Source: Gammaproteobacteria bacterium BRH_c0
Lineage (GTDB): Bacteria; Pseudomonadota; Gammaproteobacteria; Pseudomonadales; Porticoccaceae
DNA length: 64,000 nucleotides
Assembly (NCBI GenBank): GCA_000961645.1
Contig: LADM01000021.1
Span: 1 to 64,000 of the forward strand
Reading direction: 5' to 3'
A program made the position numbers and the translations under genes. The notes beneath the pieces were generated by a model, which was given only the letters and a program-made list of their open reading frames with translations, made no database searches and had not been told where the DNA came from. Of this stretch, positions 25,250-33,472 are shown piece after piece. Numbering within the stretch: position 1 is the first letter of the stretch; every line of letters starts with the position of its first letter.

Positions 25250-27005
25250 GGACTATCTCCGTCTCCTGAAGGCGAGAGACCTGGGGCTCAAACAGGATTC
25301 GACCGCTGGAGTGTTGCGTCTGTGGGGAGGAAAATCTGAACTGCAATTTGCCACTGCCGGGTGGGTGCTGCAGGCGCAGGGTAACAATATTGCCAGGCTG
25401 GATGATGTGTTGAAACTTGATGGCTTCAAGGCGAAGAAATATCTCAAGCTCGGGAAAGGATTGCCTGGCGTAGTGAATAGCCCAGTGAAGCTGCACCACG
25501 CCAGGGACAACCGGATTGCCGGGAAAGTGGCCGGAAAAAAACAAGAGGTTATCAGGGATTCGCAGAATCAACTGCTGGTGGTCATCAATGATATCCACAG
25601 CAATCACTTCAGGCAGCCTGGGTTGGCGCTCGGGGTGAAAAAGATCCACCAGCGCGTCAGTGGTGACTTTGCCCTGGGCATTGACAGGCATTTTCGCCAG
25701 ATAGCGCCAGTAGCGCGGCAGGACGATGCGCTCGAAGCGGTCCTGAATGAAGTGCAACAGGACAGCGTTGACTGCATTTTTGCCCTTGTCGATCAGCAGG
25801 GCATTGCCCGCAGGCGTGAGCACCAGTACGGCACCCAGGCGCGATTTGCGTTCCGGCAGCAAGACGACTTTTGCTGCTGCGACTAAGTGATGATCTTGCA
25901 AGGCATTTTCAATAGCGCTAAGTGAAACGCGCTTGCCACCCACCTTGACGATACGGTCAACCCTGCCCTGTAGTGAAAACAGTTGCGGGCTGTGAATTTC
26001 ACCGGTATCGGCAATGGTTAGCCACGAGTCAGGGTCGTCACTGACGGCAGGCGAGCAAATTGCCAGCTGGTTGTTTGGGCCGCTATTTGCCACCTGCACA
26101 GATGGCAGGCAGTGCCAGAGATCGTCGGCTGGCTGTTGGCGCCAGGCAACGGCCCCGGTTTCGGTGCTGCCGTAAATTTCTGTCACCTGCCTGGCAAAAT
26201 ATCCCAGGCAGGTTGCTGCTGTGGCGGGTGACAATGCAGCACCGGCGGAAAAAATACGCGCCGTCATTGTTTGCAGCAAGGGCCAGTTCAGGGTGGTAGG
26301 CAGATTGTCCAGCTGTACCGGGCTGGTGACCAGAGTGATGCGATGATGGCTGGCGAGCTCGTCGAGGGATTCGGCGTAGGGGATGGTCTCACTATAAAAA
26401 GCAGAGCCGCGGATCAGCGGCCACAGCAAGCCAAAAGGCAGGCCGTACATGTGGTGGTGTGAGACGGTCCTGATAAATACCGAGCCATCGACAGACTCGC
26501 CCCACAGGCTCTCGAGCATGGACAATTCCGCATCCAGCTGGCGCAATGATTTGGCCACCAGTGTGGGTGTGCCGCTCGAACCTGAGGTAAACAGGAGCAA
26601 CGCCGGAATGTCGCTGTTGGTGTCCGCTGCGTCAGGCTGCCCGCGTGGAGGATCAATGCCGAGTGCAAAACCCGGTGGGAGTGGAGATTGTGCCAGCCTT
26701 TCATGCAGGTCGGGCAACAGGCTCCGGGTATCGCGAAAACCATTGGTAGAAATAACGGCAATTTTACCCATCCGCCAGGTTGCCCACAGGCAGGCAAGGA
26801 ATATCTCCGCTGCAGGTTGGTAGATGGCGATATGGGAATCATCCACGGATTGCAGCTGTTGCTGCCAACCATCTACCTGTCGGTTGAAATCGCACCAGCT
26901 GAGAGGGCCATTCGCACGCCAGGCCACAGTATGGTGTTCGCCATAGTGACTGCGATCATGAATGATAGTACTGAGTGATTCAGATTGTTTCACAGCTGCG
27001 CTCAA
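25239..27005 (-). CDS. Fused AMP-ligase and dehydratase of aryl polyene (ApeH-ApeI)
   Basis: A 588-residue fusion. Residues 1 to about 455 are an adenylate-forming ligase: LLLFTSGSSGTP (phosphate loop), IYGSTETGA, GRVDRIVKVGGKRV and the catalytic Lys446 in NAQGKVTTD. The rest (about 465-588) is a FabZ/ApeI-like hotdog dehydratase with FSGHFPGNPVVPGVVQLHWA (catalytic His493). The ligase would load the aryl starter acid onto a carrier protein and the dehydratase act in each cycle. In the Escherichia coli-type cluster these are separate genes. The start is TTG at 27005, directly after the upstream TAA, with GGAAAGG close by; a GTG at 26993 is the alternative. Confidence 0.86.
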   Translation of the reverse strand: MSAAVKQSESLSTIIHDRSHYGEHHTVAWRANGPLSWCDFNRQVDGWQQQLQSVDDSHIAIYQPAAEIFLACLWATWRMGKIAVISTNGFRDTRSLLPDLHERLAQSPLPPGFALGIDPPRGQPDAADTNSDIPALLLFTSGSSGTPTLVAKSLRQLDAELSMLESLWGESVDGSVFIRTVSHHHMYGLPFGLLWPLIRGSAFYSETIPYAESLDELASHHRITLVTSPVQLDNLPTTLNWPLLQTMTARIFSAGAALSPATAATCLGYFARQVTEIYGSTETGAVAWRQQPADDLWHCLPSVQVANSGPNNQLAICSPAVSDDPDSWLTIADTGEIHSPQLFSLQGRVDRIVKVGGKRVSLSAIENALQDHHLVAAAKVVLLPERKSRLGAVLVLTPAGNALLIDKGKNAVNAVLLHFIQDRFERIVLPRYWRYLAKMPVNAQGKVTTDALVDLFHPERQPRLPEVIAVDIIDDHQQLILRIPDNLLFFSGHFPGNPVVPGVVQLHWAIHYARQSFPELEIFLRLEAIKFQHIIQPGNIVTLRLQHPPGSGKLQFRFSSPQTQHSSGRILFEPQVSRLQETEIVHDD

Positions 27006-27593
27006 TTACCTTTCCGTTCCCTGCACGCGCCTGCGTACCAACAGCTCACCCGCAAAGAGCGTTCCCATCAGCACATAGGCAATCAAGCCGTTATAAAGCA
27101 GCCACCATTCGCGGCCAAAACCCTGGGTGGCGAGAAAAACGGTGGACAGGGCAATCATCCCGTTGACGGCAAAAAACAGGCACCACACCTGGGTAACCTT
27201 GCGGGTATAGCGCACACCAGCCTCCGGTAAATCCGGGTCCTGCAAGCGGGCAAGTGATTCAATGATGGTGGGTGGTTGTGACAGGCTGGCACCAAACAGG
27301 ATAAGCAACACCATATTCACCAGTACCGGGTAAAGCAGGACTCCCAGGTCAGAGCCTGTCAGCAGGGTAAAGCCGCTGGCGACAACAATCGCGCTGCCCC
27401 ACAGGACCAGGTAGCGTCGTGGAAACCGATTGCCCAGCAGGCGGCTGCCCGCAGCCACAATCAGCAATAGGGCAACCCAGCGCGGGTCAAAGTATCGCAA
27501 TCCCAGATAGATCAGCACGGGATATGTGGCAAACAGCAGGCCATACACCAGATTGCGCCATGGCCCCGGTGTGCGGAATGGAATGTTATCCAT
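27006..27593 (-). CDS. apeG: Integral membrane protein of aryl-polyene locus (ApeG-like)
   Basis: A 195-residue protein with six or so predicted membrane helices (LLFATYPVLIYLGLRYF, WVALLLIVAAGSRLL, VLWGSAIVVASGFTLL, VLVNMVLLILFGA and two more near the C-terminus). It has no catalytic motif I recognise. A membrane protein of this kind lies between carrier-protein and ligase genes in aryl-polyene clusters. The ATG at 27593 overlaps the end of the second carrier-protein gene by 8 bp. Its role is unknown, perhaps in lipid anchoring or membrane docking of the synthase. Confidence 0.75.
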   Translation of the reverse strand: MDNIPFRTPGPWRNLVYGLLFATYPVLIYLGLRYFDPRWVALLLIVAAGSRLLGNRFPRRYLVLWGSAIVVASGFTLLTGSDLGVLLYPVLVNMVLLILFGASLSQPPTIIESLARLQDPDLPEAGVRYTRKVTQVWCLFFAVNGMIALSTVFLATQGFGREWWLLYNGLIAYVLMGTLFAGELLVRRRVQGTER

Positions 27594-27837
27594 TCTCCAG
27601 CAGGTCTTCGACGGCGCTGACAATATCCCCTACGGTGCGAACATTTTTAAAATCTTCAGGGGCGATTTTTTTGCCGGTATAACTTTTCAGTTCAACGATC
27701 AGGTCTACCGCATCAATGCTGTCGATGTCGAGGTCGTCATACAGCTGCGCCTCTTCGTGCAGGTCATTGGGGTCCAGTTCGAACATGTCGCTCATCAGGC
27801 CCACCACGTGGCTGAAGATTTCATCGCGGGACTTCAT
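27586..27837 (-). CDS. apeF: Acyl carrier protein (ApeF-like)
   Basis: An 83-residue acidic helical acyl carrier protein. The phosphopantetheine attachment site is Ser40 in LDIDSIDAVDL. It must be activated by a phosphopantetheinyl transferase, for which the gene at 30442 is the obvious candidate. It begins 5 bp after the first carrier-protein gene. Two distinct carriers, one probably for the aryl starter and one for elongation, are normal in aryl-polyene systems. Confidence 0.9.
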   Translation of the reverse strand: MKSRDEIFSHVVGLMSDMFELDPNDLHEEAQLYDDLDIDSIDAVDLIVELKSYTGKKIAPEDFKNVRTVGDIVSAVEDLLENG

Positions 27838-27842
27838 TCTGG

Positions 27843-28115
27843 TTATCTCCCGTCAGTTCGATGGTTGCACACCAGTGTTGCGAGATCAGCAATACTGGCG
27901 AAATGGCGCTTGACGTCATCGGCCTCGGGGTTGAGCTTGATGCCGTAGCGCTTTTGCAGGGCAACGCCTATTTCCAGGGCATCAATGGAGTCCAACCCCA
28001 GCCCTTCGTTGAAAAGGGGCTCCGAGTCGCTGATATCCTCAATATTGATATCTTCCAGATCAAGGGTTTCAATGATCAGTGCTTTGAGTTCGTTGTGCAG
28101 GGCTTCAATGGCCAT
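27843..28115 (-). CDS. apeE: Acyl carrier protein (ApeE-like)
   Basis: A 90-residue acyl carrier protein with attachment Ser43 in LGLDSIDALE and a typical acidic helix II. Its start overlaps the acyltransferase gene by 11 bp. It differs clearly in sequence from the following carrier protein, so the pair is not a recent duplication. In the type II synthase model, starter loading by the ligase and elongation by the ketosynthases take place on these two carriers. Confidence 0.9.
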   Translation of the reverse strand: MAIEALHNELKALIIETLDLEDINIEDISDSEPLFNEGLGLDSIDALEIGVALQKRYGIKLNPEADDVKRHFASIADLATLVCNHRTDGR

Positions 28116-28881
28116 GTGCGTGGTTTTCCTCGGTAAAAAAGTGCTCCAGACAGCGGGTCAGATGTCTTGCCCCCTGAACAGCAGGACAGTCCAGAAATGG
28201 CGCAATGGCGATGTCGTCGTGGACCGAAAAGGACATGGTAAAAGGCCGTTCGGGGATATGATACCACTTGTGTTGCTTGCTCAAAGTGAGTGGGGTGCAG
28301 TGGATCACCACCGGAGTGATATTCACCTGGCAGCGTATTGCGACATTGGCGGCGCCGCGCTGAAACGATAGCGGCGTACCGGGGCGGGAGCGGGTTCCCT
28401 CGGGGAAAATCACCAGCACGGCTCCGGCCTTGAGCGAGGCGTCGGCGGCTTCCAGCAACTTGCCGCCCTGTTCGTTGGTGATATAGCCAGCCTGGGAGAT
28501 CAGGCCTCGCATGGCGGGGTTGGCCAGCAACCGGCCTTTGACAATGCAATTGGCATCGGGCAAAAACGCCACCAAAAAGACCACGTCAATCAGCGTCGGG
28601 TGATTGGCCAGCACCAGCAGGCTGCGGCGGTTGAGTTTTTCCAGGCCCTCCGTTGTCCAGGTGAGGATGCCGAGAAAGCGCAGCAGGTAAACAAATCCCT
28701 TGAAAAGCCAGTGCACGATGCGACGCGCCCGCAAGCAACGCTGCTCCTCATTGCCAGGGATGAGGTACAGCACCGGCGTCGATATCAGCGGCACCACAAC
28801 ACCCCCGATACCGAACAGGGTAAAGGCCAGGGCAGTGGCAAACAGTCGCCACAGGTAGTTGATGTACTGAGCCAGGCTCAT
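28105..28881 (-). CDS. apeD: PlsC-type acyltransferase of aryl-polyene locus (ApeD-like)
   Basis: A 258-residue membrane-bound acyltransferase of the 1-acylglycerol-3-phosphate type. LANHPTLIDVVFLVA contains the NHx4D motif and VIFPEGTRSRPG the second glycerolipid acyltransferase block, after one or two N-terminal membrane helices. It probably helps build the glycerolipid or other acyl anchor to which the polyene is joined. The ATG at 28881 overlaps the upstream TGA (ATGA); an in-frame extension to 28920 lies inside that gene and is unlikely. Confidence 0.86.
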   Translation of the reverse strand: MSLAQYINYLWRLFATALAFTLFGIGGVVVPLISTPVLYLIPGNEEQRCLRARRIVHWLFKGFVYLLRFLGILTWTTEGLEKLNRRSLLVLANHPTLIDVVFLVAFLPDANCIVKGRLLANPAMRGLISQAGYITNEQGGKLLEAADASLKAGAVLVIFPEGTRSRPGTPLSFQRGAANVAIRCQVNITPVVIHCTPLTLSKQHKWYHIPERPFTMSFSVHDDIAIAPFLDCPAVQGARHLTRCLEHFFTEENHAHGH

Positions 28882-29663
28882 GACTGCCTGGCGATGTGAT
28901 TGGTTTTGCGCACAGCCCACTGTCCGCCGTTGTGGAGAGTGGAAAAGGTATCACGGGTGGATGACAGGAATTCAACAAAGGCGAGCGGTGCAGTTTGTAC
29001 CTTTGCACCTGTGTCGGCTTCATCGAGCAATTGCAACTCCAGGGCGAGACCCTGGTCGCGGGTTATCCTGAAACAGGTGGCATAGGGGGCCGGGACCTGT
29101 TCCTGCGGGCTGCGGTAAATTTCCGGCAGTGGTACATCGCAAAAGACGCACAAGACTGCCGGACAATCGTCGGAGAGCAGACCTGCAGCCTCGAGCAATA
29201 CCGGTACCAATGGTTCTTCTCCGGCAGCGATACTGCTGATATTGGCGCTGATCAGTTGGTGGATGGAGATCACCCCGGCAATGGCATTGTGCACTGCGAG
29301 GCTGAAATTCATCGGCGACAAAGGCTCACCGCTGGCCTGCTCCTTCAACACGCTCAGAGTACGTTCAATATCGCCGTGGCGGGAGCAGTACACTACTGCC
29401 GGGTTGTCGCCTTCGCGCAGGTGGCGCAGCATTTCGCTGACACAGGCACGTCCCATGGGATTCAGCCTGCGCCGCAGCAGTGGCGGGATGATAGACACAT
29501 CGGGTGATTGTGAAATCAGGATAGGGCTTTCAATACCGGGATTTTCACTGCCCAACACACCCAACGGGGCGCTGTCGGTAACAGCACTGGCCTGGGTTTG
29601 AGGCATGCCAGTGGCCAGAGATGTCCAACCTGACCAGCTGGAAACTGCAAAACTGATAGCCAT
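28878..29663 (-). CDS. apeC: Ketosynthase-like chain-length factor (ApeC-like), first gene of the operon
   Basis: A 261-residue protein related to the N-terminal half of ketosynthases, about 150 residues shorter than a full enzyme. Where active enzymes have SSAC it reads NISSIAAGE, so the nucleophilic Cys is missing, and no catalytic His motifs follow. It therefore fits a chain-length-factor partner of a true ketosynthase. NPMGRACVSEMLRHL and SPMNFSLAVHNAIAG are typical of this short aryl-polyene family. It opens the operon, preceded by a promoter at about 29767-29794 and a roughly 97-nt leader with a GC-rich hairpin. Confidence 0.82.
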   Translation of the reverse strand: MAISFAVSSWSGWTSLATGMPQTQASAVTDSAPLGVLGSENPGIESPILISQSPDVSIIPPLLRRRLNPMGRACVSEMLRHLREGDNPAVVYCSRHGDIERTLSVLKEQASGEPLSPMNFSLAVHNAIAGVISIHQLISANISSIAAGEEPLVPVLLEAAGLLSDDCPAVLCVFCDVPLPEIYRSPQEQVPAPYATCFRITRDQGLALELQLLDEADTGAKVQTAPLAFVEFLSSTRDTFSTLHNGGQWAVRKTNHIARQS

Positions 29664-29709
29664 CCCAGGCCCGCCCTTTTATTGTCGGATGTTGATCTGT
29701 TGGTCGCGA

Positions 29710-29738
29710 GCGGTGGACAGACTGTGGGTGTCCACCGC
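29710..29738 (-). promoter_or_regulatory. GC-rich inverted repeat in the leader of the polyene operon
   Basis: GCGGTGGACA (29710-29719) and TGTCCACCGC (29729-29738) form a perfect 10-bp inverted repeat with a 9-nt spacer. If the promoter at 29767-29794 is right, this lies in the transcribed leader, some 50 nt before the apeC start. No U run follows it on the minus strand. It could be an operator or an RNA control element. Confidence 0.55.
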
Positions 29739-29766
29739 AGATTGTAGGTTGCAGGGTGCGGCCGGG

Positions 29767-29794
29767 ATTCTAGCAGATCAACCCCTGGTCACAA
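29767..29794 (-). promoter_or_regulatory. Predicted sigma-70 promoter of the polyene operon
   Basis: On the minus strand, TTGTGA (29794-29789) and TAGAAT (29772-29767) are separated by 16 bp, and TGC directly precedes the -10 as in an extended -10 element. Transcription would start near 29760, giving a leader of about 97 nt before the apeC ATG at 29663. Confidence 0.55.
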
Positions 29795-29940
29795 GTGCTG
29801 CCATCCTGCCGCCAGTGAATTATGGAAAATATGTTAACCAGAAGCTAGACTGGCGCAGTCTACCGGACACAGGCATGGCGCCGCTGACTTTTACGAGAGC
29901 CTGCGGCGCCTATCATCAAACAAGGTAAGGAATCTGTCCC

Positions 29941-30414
29941 GTGCGCTACCACTCCAAAACCGCTTCCACCATTTCCAGAACAGCTTTTACCCTTTTCGCC
30001 TCAGTGCTTCTTGTCCTCAGCCATAGCGCACAAGCGCGGGACACTAAGCATCATTTCTCCATTGCCGATGCGCTGGCCTCGCCCGCCTACGAGGGCAAGC
30101 TGAACTCTGCCATCAAGTTGTACTTTGGCGATCAAACCTATCCAGCGCCCACCAGCAAACAGGGTGAATATGTCTCCAATAAAAAAACCAACGCGTTTGG
30201 CAAGTCTGATCTCAAGGCCTGCGAATGGGTTTTGTTGTCAGCCCTGATCAGCCTGCAGGAGCGCGCTGTGGCCGAAGGCGGCAACGCGGTGGTCAATATT
30301 CGCAGCTACTACAAGAAAAATGAATTCTCCAGCGCGACGCAGTATGAATGCCATGCTGGTGCCATTATGGCTGGGGTGGCGTTAATCGGTGATGTGGTGA
30401 CTCTGCCCGAGTAA
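29941..30414 (+). CDS. Small secreted protein divergent from the polyene operon
   Basis: A 157-residue protein with a signal peptide (FTLFASVLLVLSHSAQA-RD). The mature part contains CEWVLLSALISLQERAVAEG and GGNAVVNIRSYYKKN, a pattern reminiscent of small YbjQ-like domains. Proteins of this kind beside aryl-polyene genes are, as I recall, sometimes mislabelled as an excinuclease subunit; there is no nuclease or ATPase motif here. The start is GTG with AAGGAA about 9 nt upstream. It shares the 277-bp divergent promoter region and precedes the phosphopantetheinyl transferase gene by 27 bp. It may correspond to ApeA. Function unknown. Confidence 0.7.
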   Translation: MRYHSKTASTISRTAFTLFASVLLVLSHSAQARDTKHHFSIADALASPAYEGKLNSAIKLYFGDQTYPAPTSKQGEYVSNKKTNAFGKSDLKACEWVLLSALISLQERAVAEGGNAVVNIRSYYKKNEFSSATQYECHAGAIMAGVALIGDVVTLPE

Positions 30415-30441
30415 TTTCCCGAAAAATTGCAGTACAAAGCC

Positions 30442-31146
30442 ATGGGCATAGCGGCGGTTGCGATTGCCACGGATCTTGACAGCATCCCCGCCGCGCAGTT
30501 TGACAGGTGGTGCCAGAGCCTTTCAGCAACTGCCCAGGCCCGCGCCGCTGCCTTTGGTTCGGCGCGGCGCTACCGTCAATTTGTCGCTGGGCGGCATCTC
30601 TTGGCACAGTTGCTGGCCACGGGGCTTGAACAGGCTCCACAGGCAATTATCCTGCAACTCAGCGAGCACCCCGATGGCAGGCCGCGCCTGACAGGCAGTG
30701 ATACCTATTGCAGTATTTCCCACAGCGGCTCGGCAGTGATGGCGGGATTCAGCCAGCTCGCACCCATCGGCGTGGATATTGAACAGCATCGACCACGGGG
30801 TTTTCAGCGCCTGGTGCGCGAATACTTCCATCCGGATGAATACCGCGCCTTTGAACATCTTGAAGCGGAGCAGCAGTCAAGCTGGTTCTACCGTCTGTGG
30901 ACGCGCAAGGAGGCTGCCATAAAAGCCAGTGGCGAAGGCCTGACCCTGAAAAGTCTGCGAAAACCTGCCACATTCCCTGACGCTGGTTCAACGTGGGTGA
31001 CTACATGCTGTCTGGATCAAGGCTGCCTGGATCATTTCACCCTGTCCATTGCCCACCTGTGCAGTCGTGAAGTCCTCCTTTACGACGGCAGCTTTAGCAA
31101 AGGGGAATTGCAGCCAATGCCGAACCTGCCGGGTTCTATCTGCTAG
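30442..31146 (+). CDS. 4'-phosphopantetheinyl transferase (Sfp type)
   Basis: A 234-residue Sfp-type enzyme: RRYRQFVAGRHLLAQLL early, then YCSISHSGSAVMAGF, the metal-binding IGVDIEQ and FYRLWTRKEAAIKASGEGL with the catalytic Lys/Glu. It transfers the phosphopantetheine arm from coenzyme A to acyl carrier proteins, here most likely ApeE and ApeF. The ATG at 30442 is preferred over an in-frame TTG at 30427. It sits next to the polyene operon but on the opposite strand, so it may be controlled from the shared divergent region. It ends 11 bp before uvrD. Confidence 0.88.
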   Translation: MGIAAVAIATDLDSIPAAQFDRWCQSLSATAQARAAAFGSARRYRQFVAGRHLLAQLLATGLEQAPQAIILQLSEHPDGRPRLTGSDTYCSISHSGSAVMAGFSQLAPIGVDIEQHRPRGFQRLVREYFHPDEYRAFEHLEAEQQSSWFYRLWTRKEAAIKASGEGLTLKSLRKPATFPDAGSTWVTTCCLDQGCLDHFTLSIAHLCSREVLLYDGSFSKGELQPMPNLPGSIC

Positions 31147-31157
31147 AATCCGCCCCC

Positions 31158-33317
31158 ATGGACGTAACCACTCTGATCGACCCCCTCAATTCCGCCCAGC
31201 GCGAGGCTGTGACCCACACCGACAACCATTTGCTGGTGCTGGCGGGTGCCGGTAGCGGCAAGACCCGTGTGCTGGTGCACCGCATCGCCTGGCTGGTGCG
31301 GGTGGAGGGTATTTCTCCTCACGCCATTCTCGCGGTGACCTTTACCAACAAGTCGGCGCGGGAGATGCGCGAGCGCATCCACAACACACTGGGCATGTCG
31401 CCCCAGGGCATGTGGGTGGGCACTTTCCACGGGCTTGCCCACCGCCTGCTCAAGGCCCACTGGCACGATGCGGGCCTGCCGGAAAATTTCCAGATTCTCG
31501 ATTCCGACGATCAGCTGCGGCTGATGAAGCGGGTCTACAACACCCTCGGCATCGACGATGGCCGCTGGCCAGTGCGTCAGGCGCAGTGGTTTATCAACGC
31601 CCAGAAAGACGAAGGCCTGCGGGCGCGCCATATCGAGCGCAGCGGCGATCCCTTCACCACCACCATGGTGCAGGTGTACACGGCCTACGAAGAGGCCTGC
31701 GAGCGCGGCGGCATGGTGGATTTTGCCGAACTGCTGCTGCGCGCCCACGAGCTGTGGCTCAACAAGCCGGAGCTGCTGGCCCACTACCAGCGGCGTTTTG
31801 CCCATATCCTGGTGGACGAATTTCAGGACACCAACGCCATCCAGTACGCCTGGCTGCGGATGCTGGCGGGCAGCAGCGCCATGGTCACGGCGGTGGGTGA
31901 CGACGACCAGTCGATCTACGGCTGGCGCGGTGCTCGCATCGAGAACATCCAGAATTTCACCAGCCATTTTGCCGATGCAAAGGTGGTGCGGCTGGAGCAG
32001 AACTACCGCTCCAGCGCCATTATCCTCAAAGCCGCCAACGCCATGATCGCCCGCAACAGCGAGCGCCTGGGCAAGAACCTGTGGACCGAGGCGGCAGACG
32101 GCGAGCTTGTCTCCCTCTACTCTGCCTTCAACGAACACGACGAAGCGCGCTTTATCGCCGAGCGCATTCTCGACTGGGTGGCGAAGGGCAACCTGCGCAA
32201 TGACTGCGCCATTCTCTACCGCTCCAATGCCCAGTCGCGAGTGCTCGAAGAGGCGCTGCTGCGCGAGCGAATCCCCTACCGCATTTACGGCGGCCAGCGT
32301 TTTTACGAGCGCCTGGAAATCCGCAACGCCCTCGCCTACCTGCGCCTGGTGGTCAATCCCCGCGACGATGCCGCCTTTGAGCGGGTGATCAACACCCCCA
32401 CCCGTGGCATCGGCGACCGCACGCTGGAAATGCTGCGCCATCTGGCTCGCGAGGAAAACCTGCCCCTGTGGGATGCGCTGACCCTTGCCCTGCCCGATCT
32501 GCCTGGCCGCGCCGCCAACGCCCTCAAAGGTTTTGCCGAGCTGATTGTGGGATTGACGAACACCATCACAGAGCTGCCCATCCACGAGCAGGTAGACCAT
32601 GTGCTCAGCCACACCGGCCTGCTGGAATTCCACCGCAAGGAAAAGGGCGAGCGCGGCCAGACCAGGGTGGACAACCTTGAGGAACTGGTGAGCGCCACCC
32701 GCAGTTATGAACCCCCGGATCGCGATCTGCCCGCCCTGCCCCAGTTTCTGGCTGAGGCGGCCCTGGATGCCGGCGACCAGCAGGCCGACAGTCACGAGGA
32801 TGCGGTGCAGCTGATGACCCTGCACTCCGCCAAGGGACTGGAATTCCCCCTGGTGTTTATCGCCGGGATGGAAGAAAACCTCTTCCCCCACAAAATGTCT
32901 GCCGACGATCCCAATCGCCTTGAAGAGGAGCGTCGCCTGGCCTACGTGGGCATCACCCGCGCCATGCAAAAGCTCTATCTGACTTTTGCCGAATCGCGCC
33001 AACTGCACGGCAGCGAGAGCTGGAACGGGGTGTCGCGCTTTGTGCGGGATATCCCCTCCGAACTGGTCGAGGAAGTGCGGCTTGGCAATACGGTGGCGCG
33101 CCCCACCAGCTACGCCAGCAGTGGCACCGTCAAGCTCAGGGAGGATGGCGAGGGCACCGGTTTGCGCCTCGGCCAGCGGGTGATGCACAAAACCTTTGGC
33201 GAGGGCGTGGTCCTCAATGTGGAGGGCAACGGAGCCCAAGCCCGGGTACAGGTCAACTTTGTGGGTCCCGGGTCGAAATGGCTGGTGTTGCAGTATGCCA
33301 ACCTCGAAGCGCTTTAG
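31158..33317 (+). CDS. uvrD: DNA helicase II UvrD
   Basis: A 719-residue superfamily 1A helicase. Walker A AGAGSGKT near residues 29-36, LAVTFTNKSAREMRERI (motif Ia), VDEFQDTN (motif II), VGDDDQSIYGWRGA (motif III), VRLEQNYRSS (motif IV), LMTLHSAKGLEF (motif V) and YVGITRAM (motif VI) are all present. The C-terminus (GQRVMHKTFGEGVVLNVEG) is the Tudor-like fold typical of UvrD and PcrA. It unwinds DNA in mismatch and nucleotide-excision repair. A large antisense frame spans the gene but is compositional. A TAGAAT at 31144-31149 could be its own -10 box. Confidence 0.96.
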   Translation: MDVTTLIDPLNSAQREAVTHTDNHLLVLAGAGSGKTRVLVHRIAWLVRVEGISPHAILAVTFTNKSAREMRERIHNTLGMSPQGMWVGTFHGLAHRLLKAHWHDAGLPENFQILDSDDQLRLMKRVYNTLGIDDGRWPVRQAQWFINAQKDEGLRARHIERSGDPFTTTMVQVYTAYEEACERGGMVDFAELLLRAHELWLNKPELLAHYQRRFAHILVDEFQDTNAIQYAWLRMLAGSSAMVTAVGDDDQSIYGWRGARIENIQNFTSHFADAKVVRLEQNYRSSAIILKAANAMIARNSERLGKNLWTEAADGELVSLYSAFNEHDEARFIAERILDWVAKGNLRNDCAILYRSNAQSRVLEEALLRERIPYRIYGGQRFYERLEIRNALAYLRLVVNPRDDAAFERVINTPTRGIGDRTLEMLRHLAREENLPLWDALTLALPDLPGRAANALKGFAELIVGLTNTITELPIHEQVDHVLSHTGLLEFHRKEKGERGQTRVDNLEELVSATRSYEPPDRDLPALPQFLAEAALDAGDQQADSHEDAVQLMTLHSAKGLEFPLVFIAGMEENLFPHKMSADDPNRLEEERRLAYVGITRAMQKLYLTFAESRQLHGSESWNGVSRFVRDIPSELVEEVRLGNTVARPTSYASSGTVKLREDGEGTGLRLGQRVMHKTFGEGVVLNVEGNGAQARVQVNFVGPGSKWLVLQYANLEAL

Positions 33318-33336
33318 AGGCCGTTGCACGCTACAC

Positions 33337-33472
33337 GTTTCACGTTGCACGTGGGCGCCAACTTCCAGGGCGCTGCCATTTCCCGCAGCAGCATCTGCTG
33401 GCAATCCCATGGACGCCGCAAGCCATGGGGGCAGCTCGGGAGCTGGGATACCACCCACGTGAAACGTGAAAC
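33337..33472. repeat. Inverted-repeat element with tandem 7-mer arms
   Basis: GTTTCACGTTGCACGTGGG (33337-33355) is matched by CCCACGTGAAACGTGAAAC (33454-33472) in inverted orientation, 18 of 19 bases. Each arm contains a tandem 7-mer (TTTCACG TTGCACG; CGTGAAA CGTGAAA). The 98-bp centre has no coding potential that I see. It lies between uvrD and the TRAP binding-protein gene and could be a small mobile repeat or a regulatory hairpin. Confidence 0.65.

Noticed and set aside
31143-31157. Possible operon of the phosphopantetheinyl transferase with uvrD as a polyene-linked helicase
   Set aside because: UvrD is a housekeeping repair gene; the 11-bp gap is probably chance proximity, and a -10-like TAGAAT lies at the junction.
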